Positions 32,732 to 37,832 of a DNA stretch of 37,832 nt are shown piece after piece (the stretch's first letter is position 1; each line of letters starts with the position of its first letter). The translations under genes were made by a program, and so were the position numbers. Below the pieces are notes generated by a model. It was not told the DNA's origin. It made no database searches and worked only from the letters and a program-made list of their open reading frames with translations. The DNA lies in NCBI GenBank assembly GCA_948473115.1, contig CAOKWI010000043.1, forward strand, positions 1 through 37,832, in the 5' to 3' direction. The stretch is from an uncultured Lachnospiraceae bacterium. Lineage in GTDB: Bacteria; Bacillota; Clostridia; Lachnospirales; Lachnospiraceae.

Positions 32732-33604
32732 ATGAAAAAGGAAATCAGATTTTTACGTGAAAATTTCATATTCTATCTGGTGGGACTGCTTATGGTACTT
32801 GGGCTCAAATGCTATTATCGTCAGGCGGACTGTGATTCCCTGCTGTGGGTTCTTGCGCCCACATCCCGCTGGGTGGAAATACTGAGCGGGATCCCCTTTA
32901 CTTATATTTCCGGCACAGGCTATGTGAACCATGGCCTGCGCATGGTGATTGCGGCTTCCTGTTCCGGTGTCAGATTTATGATGATTACATTTATGATGCT
33001 GGTATTCTCCTTTGTCCATATGGTCGCGGCATCCGAACGGACGCCGATCTCTGGAGCCTCCCGCCATGGAGTTTCCTATCCCGAAGTCTCCCGATCGGAT
33101 ATCTGCGCTGCCGCAAAATTCGGATCAATGCGTAAATGGGCAAGGGGCTTTGGATGGGTTGCCGCCAGCGCGTTTTTTTCCTGGCTGCTCACCGTCCTTG
33201 TCAACGGCCTTCGGATCATCCTGGCGGTCTATCTTCCCATCTGTCTGGAGGACGTAGGACTCATGGGCGGGATGCTGACCCAGGACAGGCTCCACACCAT
33301 GATCGGGGTGGTTGTATATTTTACCGCCCTGCTTGTGATCTACCGTCTGGCCGGATGGCTCGTCCAGGGGGCGGTCAGGCCAGCCCATAGCCCGCTGTCC
33401 CTGCTGCGGAAATGTGTTTTGCCCGTTTTCTGGTACTTAAGCTTTACCTTGGGACTTCCGCTCCTGAACAGGGTGGGGCGTGCCGGCCCAGGGGAATTTA
33501 CGGAGTTTGCAGTACTGGTGACGGCAGGCTGCGGGCTGATCCTGCTGCCCTATGTGTTTTTTTCCCGCAAGGGTCATAACACAAAGGGGCGGCATCAGGT
33601 ATAA
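32732..33604 (+). CDS. xrtK: Exosortase-family membrane transpeptidase, exosortase K-like
   Basis: A 290-aa polytopic membrane protein with about seven or eight helices. The exosortase/archaeosortase active-site triad is complete: Cys77 in 'AASCSGVRFM', Arg161 in 'VNGLRIIL', and His188 in 'DRLHTMIGV'. Exosortases cut C-terminal sorting signals and are thought to transfer the protein to a surface acceptor. The K type pairs with targets carrying an MSEP-like C-terminal signal; the gene immediately upstream ends in 'YSEP' + helix + basic residues, which fits. The symbol is tentative. A roughly 35-residue loop between the Cys helix and the Arg helix is unusual-looking but in frame. AGGGAAA precedes ATG 32732. 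The 3' end overlaps the convergent ABC gene by 10 bp, and no polysaccharide genes are adjacent. Confidence 0.82.
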   Translation: MKKEIRFLRENFIFYLVGLLMVLGLKCYYRQADCDSLLWVLAPTSRWVEILSGIPFTYISGTGYVNHGLRMVIAASCSGVRFMMITFMMLVFSFVHMVAASERTPISGASRHGVSYPEVSRSDICAAAKFGSMRKWARGFGWVAASAFFSWLLTVLVNGLRIILAVYLPICLEDVGLMGGMLTQDRLHTMIGVVVYFTALLVIYRLAGWLVQGAVRPAHSPLSLLRKCVLPVFWYLSFTLGLPLLNRVGRAGPGEFTEFAVLVTAGCGLILLPYVFFSRKGHNTKGRHQV

Positions 33605-35469
33605 TACTGTGCCTGTGCGTTCCACAGCTCATAATATTTTCCCCTGTCGTCCGCCAGGAGGGAAGCGTGGGTGCCCTGCTGGATGACCACGCCCTCATGG
33701 AACACCGCGATCTCGTCGCAGAATTTGCAGGAAGAGAGACGGTGGCTGATATAAATGGTCGTCTTGTCCCCGGTAATCTCATCGAATTTTGCATAAATCT
33801 CGGCTTCTGCCACAGGGTCAAGGGCGGCGGTGGGCTCATCCAGGACGATAAAGGGCGAGTCCTTGTACAGTGCGCGGGCGATGGCGATCTTCTGGGACTC
33901 GCCTCCCGAGATATTCACGCCGTCCTTGTTATAGTCCTTCTCCAGATAGGTTTCCAGTCTTTCCGGCATTGCAGCCAGTCTTTCCCCGAATCCGGCTTTC
34001 TTCAGGGCGTCTGTGGCCAGGCCGCTGTCGTAGGCGGTTCCTGCGGCAACGTTTTCGCCAAGCTTCAGGGCAAACAGCTTATAGTCCTGGAACACAACGG
34101 AAAACAGGGACATGTATTCGCGGTAGTCATACTTGCGGATGTCAATGCCGTTGAGCAGGATCTGCCCCTCTGTGGGATCGTACAGGCGGCAGAGCAGCTT
34201 GATAAAAGTGGTTTTCCCGCTTCCGTTCATGCCTACCACAGCCAGGCGTTTCCCGATCTCAAATTTCATGTTGACATGGCGCAGCGCGTACTGGTCGCAG
34301 CCGGGATATTGGAAGGAGACATTGCGGAATTCCACCTCGTATTTGCGGTCCCGGCGCTTTTCCACGGTAAGGCTTCCCTGGTACATGCGGTTGGGAATAT
34401 CCAGAAGCCGGAAGGCAACGGCCAGGAAGGGAGCGTTATTGCGCATATCCCCCAGGGTTGAGATCAGCAGGGACATTCCTCCTGATACCCTGGTGACGGA
34501 TGCCACATACTGTGTGACGGCGCCCAGGCCGAATGCCCCGGCCCAGGCCTTCAGGCAGACGAAGGCGTACACCAGACCCGTGAAGGCTGCTGAGACGGCG
34601 GAGGAAGCCGCATGGTATAAGCCGATGGGTCCCCTGCTGTATCTGGCAAGGAGACCACGGGAACAAAAAAGATCTTCTTTTTTGTGGTCATGCTTTTCAC
34701 ATATTTCATCCTGTCGGTAAATCCGCATATCTGCCGCAAATTCCTTTTCACGGCAGAGATTGCTCCAAAAGCGGAACAGGCGGTTATTGAGGTTCGCGGA
34801 GTCGGCATTGCGGGCATAAAAGCTGTCCGCCTTGTTCGAAAGGGTGGGGGCAAGGTAGGTAATCAGAAGCATGGCGGCAATCATCAGGACCACGGACGCC
34901 GGGTGGTTCAACAGGGTATACGACCCTGCGTCTGCGGGGACACGGCTGGCGAACAGGGATACGGTCAGGGAGATTCCTCCCAGAAGCGTAAACAGGGAGG
35001 AACAGAGTGCCTCGTAATTCTTTAAGACACGGTATATTCCCCAATCGCCGCTGTTCATGCTCTGGTGAATAGTGGAATCCAGCGCCGAGACTTCCGTCCG
35101 GTCAAGTTCAGCATAGTCCATGTCCAGGAATTTTTCTATAAAAATGAGCTCTCCTTTCCACCAGAGTCCGGCGCAGCTTGTCTTCTTCCACTTTTCCAGC
35201 AAAGCGGACAGGAGGGCAATTGCGGCGGCGGACAGGAGGGCGGCCAGCACAAGCATCCTCAGGCGCACCGGATTCCTGGCTCCTGCAAGCTCGTCGATGA
35301 TCAGGGCGGACAGCCATATGCCCGCGTAGGGGGTGAGGGCGCTCCACAGGACGTTGAAAAAGCGGGACAGTATCACTTGTGGATATCTCTGGAAAAACAT
35401 CTGTAACACGCGGCGGTCATATTTCAGGGCTTCAGCCCAGGACAATCGCTTTTCCTTCTTTCTTGTCAA
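33595..35469 (-). CDS. ABC exporter half-transporter (membrane domain + ATPase), second of a pair
   Basis: A 624-aa type IV ABC exporter subunit. The N-terminal membrane domain has about six helices (residues 40-330). The ATPase domain carries Walker A 'GMNGSGKTTF', signature 'ISGGESQK', Walker B 'FIVLDEPTAALDP' with intact catalytic Glu, and H-loop 'TIYISHRLSS'. The open frame continues to 35661 inside the upstream gene and an inverted-repeat element, but AAGGAAGGAG just upstream of TTG 35469 gives the likely start. With the similar-sized gene upstream it probably forms a heterodimer. The substrate (drug, peptide or lipid) is unknown. Confidence 0.9.
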   Translation of the reverse strand: MTRKKEKRLSWAEALKYDRRVLQMFFQRYPQVILSRFFNVLWSALTPYAGIWLSALIIDELAGARNPVRLRMLVLAALLSAAAIALLSALLEKWKKTSCAGLWWKGELIFIEKFLDMDYAELDRTEVSALDSTIHQSMNSGDWGIYRVLKNYEALCSSLFTLLGGISLTVSLFASRVPADAGSYTLLNHPASVVLMIAAMLLITYLAPTLSNKADSFYARNADSANLNNRLFRFWSNLCREKEFAADMRIYRQDEICEKHDHKKEDLFCSRGLLARYSRGPIGLYHAASSAVSAAFTGLVYAFVCLKAWAGAFGLGAVTQYVASVTRVSGGMSLLISTLGDMRNNAPFLAVAFRLLDIPNRMYQGSLTVEKRRDRKYEVEFRNVSFQYPGCDQYALRHVNMKFEIGKRLAVVGMNGSGKTTFIKLLCRLYDPTEGQILLNGIDIRKYDYREYMSLFSVVFQDYKLFALKLGENVAAGTAYDSGLATDALKKAGFGERLAAMPERLETYLEKDYNKDGVNISGGESQKIAIARALYKDSPFIVLDEPTAALDPVAEAEIYAKFDEITGDKTTIYISHRLSSCKFCDEIAVFHEGVVIQQGTHASLLADDRGKYYELWNAQAQYYT

Positions 35470-35489
35470 GGTATTCTGCTCCTTCCTTA

Positions 35490-35579
35490 GGAACTGTCCA
35501 TTAATAACTTGTGCATTTGACTTGACTAAATCCGCACAGTCTGTGTTGTCATCTGTACAAGTTATTTTCGGACAGTTCC
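35490..35579. mobile_element. 90-bp MITE-like inverted-repeat element between the ABC genes
   Basis: The ends GGAACTGTCC...AATAACTTGT (35490-35513) and their complement ACAAGTTATT...GGACAGTTCC (35557-35579) form imperfect terminal inverted repeats of about 24-27 bp. TTA occurs directly outside both ends (35487-35489 and 35580-35582), consistent with a target-site duplication. It has no coding capacity of its own, but it supplies the last codons and the stop of the ABC gene ending at 35549. Confidence 0.65.
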
Positions 35580-37426
35580 TTATAATATTTGCTTTGTATT
35601 TCGTAGAGCTCGGCATATTTGCCGCCGGCCTCCAGCAGTTCTTCATGTGTGCCTTCCTCACTGATCTTTCCGTTGTCGATCAGGATAATGCGGTCACAGA
35701 AGCGGGTGGATGCCAGGCGGTGCGAGATATAGACGGAAGATCTGCCCTGTGCCAGGTCATTGTATTTCCGGTACAAGTCCGACTCGGCAATGGGATCCAG
35801 CGCCGCCGTAGGCTCGTCAAGCAGGAGAAAGGGGGCGTCCTTGTAAAGGGCACGGGCAAGCATAAGGCGCTGCGTCTCCCCGCCGGAAAGGAGAACCGCA
35901 TCTTCATATACCTCTCTGTCCAGGCAGGTTTTGTAACGGTGGGGCAGGGACTCGACTTTTTCCCGCAGCCCGGCCTCTTCCACGCATTTCTGTACCCGTT
36001 CCATATCGATATCCGTCTCCGTCTGCGCCACATTTGCCGCAATGGATGATGCCAGCAGGGAGAAGTTCTGGAATACCGCTGAAAACAGGGTGTAATAGTC
36101 CCTGCGGTTCAAGTGCCGGATATCCCTGCCGTCAAGCAGTACCCGGCCCTCGGTGGGATCCAGGAAGCCGCAGATTAGCTTCACAAGGGTGGTCTTGCCG
36201 ACGCCGTTACGCCCCACCACCGCAAGTTTTTCGCCGGGATGCAGTGTAAGGTTAATGTTTTGCAGGGCGTCCTGCTGTGCGCCGGGATACCGGAAGGAAA
36301 CATTTTCCAGCCGGATCTCAGTGTGCCCGTCTGCGCCCGGAGGGTGCACATTCTTTCCGGTCACATTCACCGGCTCGCCGCCTTCAAACAGAAAGGGCTC
36401 GCGGTAGCCAAGGAATTCCCGGACGGTAGAGAGATCCAGGGATTGTTGATATAGGGTATAGAATCCGTCCAGGATGCCGGATACCCATTTGGTGAAACCG
36501 CCTGCGGCCGTAAAATACAGGAGAAATTCCGCCACGCCGAGCCCGCCCCGGAGCACAAGGCGGATGAGGTAGGCATAAGCGACGGCGCTGCGCAGGAAGG
36601 TCAGGATCAGGTCTGTCACCTTGGCCCATAGATAGACACCCTGGGCTCTCCGGTGGAATGCGGTATAGGCGTCCATTGTTTTATGGTACAGCTCTTCCAG
36701 CCAGGGACGGAGGCCGAAGATACGGATATCCTTGGCATGACTCAGGTCTCGGGAACGTTCGGAAATGTACCACAGGTGTCTCATGTGCTCCGCCTCTTCC
36801 TCCCGGTGACGGTAGCCGTAACCGTTTATATAATTGCCAATGAAATAGCTTGCGGAGGAGGTAGCCAGGATCACCAGGATCAGAAAGGGCTGGACGGTGG
36901 TCAAAAGGCTCACATAGATGGCGAAGCCCAGGAGACTGGAGACAACCTTTGTCAAGGTATCCCAGATGGCTTCGGCGGCCGCTGTGTTAGTGCCGACGCA
37001 GTCATTGGATTTGGCAAGGAGTTTTTGGAAGCCGTCATCGTCCACGTTGGGATAGGAGGTGGTGCCAGCCTTTCTGTTCAGCAGGGCGCACACCTCCGTG
37101 CGGACGCTGATCCTTCCGTACAGGGTGTTGGCCTTTACATAAGAGGAAGCCGCCGACACCAGCATGCTTCCCAGGGCAAAGCCTGCTATGATGCACATCA
37201 GCTCCGCCACAGGGACATGCCGTTCCACCGCCGCCAGGATGGCGGGCGATACATACAGGTGGATCAGGTTTAAGGCTACCGTGAGCATCGCGGAGAGGAG
37301 GCAGAGTACCAGCACCTTTTTTTCCTTTGATGTCCATGCCAGCCTGATCATAAACCAGGAGTTCTGCCACATATTATATTTGGGACGGGCAGATTTTTTG
37401 TGAGGATGTCTTTCTTTTCCTTCCAT
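35549..37426 (-). CDS. ABC exporter half-transporter (membrane domain + ATPase), first of a pair
   Basis: A 625-aa exporter subunit. The N-terminus is basic and is followed by about six helices (residues 25-330). The ATPase domain has Walker A 'GRNGVGKTTL', signature 'LSGGETQR', Walker B 'FLLLDEPTAALDP' and H-loop 'SVYISHRLAS', all intact. The last residues 'ELSENNLYR' and the stop codon are encoded by the end of the inverted-repeat element at 35490-35579, so the original C-terminus was different. The start ATG at 37426 has AAAGG about 9 nt upstream. It lies upstream of its partner in a two-gene minus-strand operon. Transport substrate not evident from context. Confidence 0.9.
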   Translation of the reverse strand: MEGKERHPHKKSARPKYNMWQNSWFMIRLAWTSKEKKVLVLCLLSAMLTVALNLIHLYVSPAILAAVERHVPVAELMCIIAGFALGSMLVSAASSYVKANTLYGRISVRTEVCALLNRKAGTTSYPNVDDDGFQKLLAKSNDCVGTNTAAAEAIWDTLTKVVSSLLGFAIYVSLLTTVQPFLILVILATSSASYFIGNYINGYGYRHREEEAEHMRHLWYISERSRDLSHAKDIRIFGLRPWLEELYHKTMDAYTAFHRRAQGVYLWAKVTDLILTFLRSAVAYAYLIRLVLRGGLGVAEFLLYFTAAGGFTKWVSGILDGFYTLYQQSLDLSTVREFLGYREPFLFEGGEPVNVTGKNVHPPGADGHTEIRLENVSFRYPGAQQDALQNINLTLHPGEKLAVVGRNGVGKTTLVKLICGFLDPTEGRVLLDGRDIRHLNRRDYYTLFSAVFQNFSLLASSIAANVAQTETDIDMERVQKCVEEAGLREKVESLPHRYKTCLDREVYEDAVLLSGGETQRLMLARALYKDAPFLLLDEPTAALDPIAESDLYRKYNDLAQGRSSVYISHRLASTRFCDRIILIDNGKISEEGTHEELLEAGGKYAELYEIQSKYYKELSENNLYR

Positions 37427-37462
37427 GGGAAGATACCTTTCTTTTAAATGATTGATCTGATT

Positions 37463-37534
37463 ATTATATCATGAATCTACGATTCATGATGGATGGCCAT
37501 CCGGCCGCTGACTGTCACGAATAAGGTCATTATA
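37463..37534 (-). promoter_or_regulatory. Two TGATATAAT extended -10 boxes and a palindrome upstream of the ABC genes
   Basis: On the minus strand TGATATAAT occurs near 37468-37463 and near 37534-37529; neither has a good -35. The first overlaps a perfect palindrome ATCATGAATC-TAC-GATTCATGAT (37468-37490), a possible repressor site controlling the exporter operon. Confidence 0.4.
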
Positions 37535-37616
37535 TCATAGATTGCTTTTCCTGCTGCTTTTGGTGACGAAATGTTTTTATTTGGGGATAAAACAAAGCAG
37601 ATGGTAAAATTCTTTA

Positions 37617-37645
37617 TTGACATTCCCATTTTCTGGTGCTACAAT
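37617..37645 (+). promoter_or_regulatory. Near-consensus promoter near the right edge
   Basis: TTGACA (37617-37622), a 17-bp spacer and TACAAT (37640-37645). Transcription would start near 37652 and immediately meet a terminator-like hairpin. Confidence 0.65.
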
Positions 37646-37660
37646 TTCATACAGAAAGCG

Positions 37661-37699
37661 AAGGCGCTATGGGATTTTCCCGTAGTGCCTTTTCTTATC
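37661..37699 (+). terminator. First terminator-like hairpin of the short leader
   Basis: AAGGCGCTATGGG (37661-37673) pairs with CCCGTAGTGCCTT (37679-37691) with two G-U pairs, a 5-nt loop, then TTCTTAT. Confidence 0.6.
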
Positions 37700-37701
37700 T
37701 G

Positions 37702-37752
37702 ACGATGCAATGGGGCTTCGTAAGGGAGAATCGTTGTATCGTTTTTTATTTT
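37702..37752 (+). terminator. Second terminator with strong U-tract
   Basis: ACGATGCAA (37702-37710) pairs with TTGTATCGT (37734-37742), followed by TTTTTATTTT. GCTTCGT in its loop (37715-37721) can alternatively pair with ACGAAGC at 37765-37771. I see no convincing gene from 37427 to the window end. Confidence 0.6.
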
Positions 37753-37832
37753 ATCAGTTTCATAACGAAGCTGGAAAGGTAGTGTCAAGTAGTCTATGAA
37801 AAAACCGGGACGAAAAAATAGGCTCAACTGAA

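Noticed and set aside
35470..35661. N-terminal extension of the second ABC gene
   Set aside because: The extension is translated from the inverted-repeat element and the upstream gene in another frame; TTG 35469 has the better ribosome site.
37639..37827. A 62-codon minus-strand frame at the right edge
   Set aside because: It covers two terminator hairpins and a promoter and has no start signal; the peptide is not convincing as a transposase end.

Overview
The window looks like about 38 kb from the chromosome of a gut Lachnospiraceae-type bacterium (Clostridia, roughly 50% GC). Supporting signs are strong AGGAGG ribosome-binding sites, lipoprotein solute-binding proteins, paired sugar permeases without a local ATPase, YesM/YesN-type two-component regulators and the AAA-ATPase-like/PD-(D/E)XK family. 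This placement is inferred from gene content, not from a marker gene.

Positions 1-24,546 form a carbohydrate-uptake and glycan-processing region, all on the + strand. It starts with a propeller-like lipoprotein (79-1236) and a solute-binding lipoprotein (1452-2855). A first CUT1-type importer follows: two permeases (3077-4884) and a well-expressed-looking binding protein (4949-6478). Next come a cytoplasmic GH95 fucosidase/galactosidase-type enzyme (6657-9110), a membrane-anchored AraC-type regulator (9199-11439), a 340-bp cluster of nested hairpins, and a GH43 enzyme with an N-terminal ankyrin-repeat domain (11,789-13,801). A histidine kinase and AraC-type response regulator (14,061-17,097) precede a second importer operon: binding protein, two permeases, an acyl/acetyl esterase-like hydrolase, and an 884-aa GH106-like glycosidase (17,310-24,546). 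None of the four hydrolases has a signal peptide. The inferred scheme is therefore import of decorated oligosaccharides, then deacylation and removal of fucosyl/galactosyl, arabinosyl/xylosyl and possibly rhamnosyl units inside the cell. A pectin-like or hemicellulose-like substrate is my guess.

Positions 24,482-27,329 hold an XRE-type regulator and a cyclophilin (both on the minus strand) and a GNAT acetyltransferase. Positions 27,330-30,267 look decayed. They hold a small protein resembling only the core-binding part of a tyrosine recombinase, an AAA-ATPase/PD-(D/E)XK gene lacking its P-loop end, a dense array of short-loop hairpins, and a frameshifted UvrD/HelD-type helicase remnant.

Positions 30,268-33,604 hold the most unusual gene pair: a secreted VIT + VWA protein ending in an SEP-hydrophobic-basic tail, followed by an exosortase-family membrane protease with intact Cys/Arg/His. 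This looks like a dedicated exosortase K-like sorting system with one substrate, in a Gram-positive background. Three TGATGC words in exact 22-bp phase lie upstream. Facing it on the minus strand are two ABC exporter half-transporter genes (33,595-37,426). They are separated by a 90-bp inverted-repeat element that seems to have been inserted at a TTA target and to have re-ended the first gene. The last 400 bp contain a near-consensus promoter followed by two tandem terminators.
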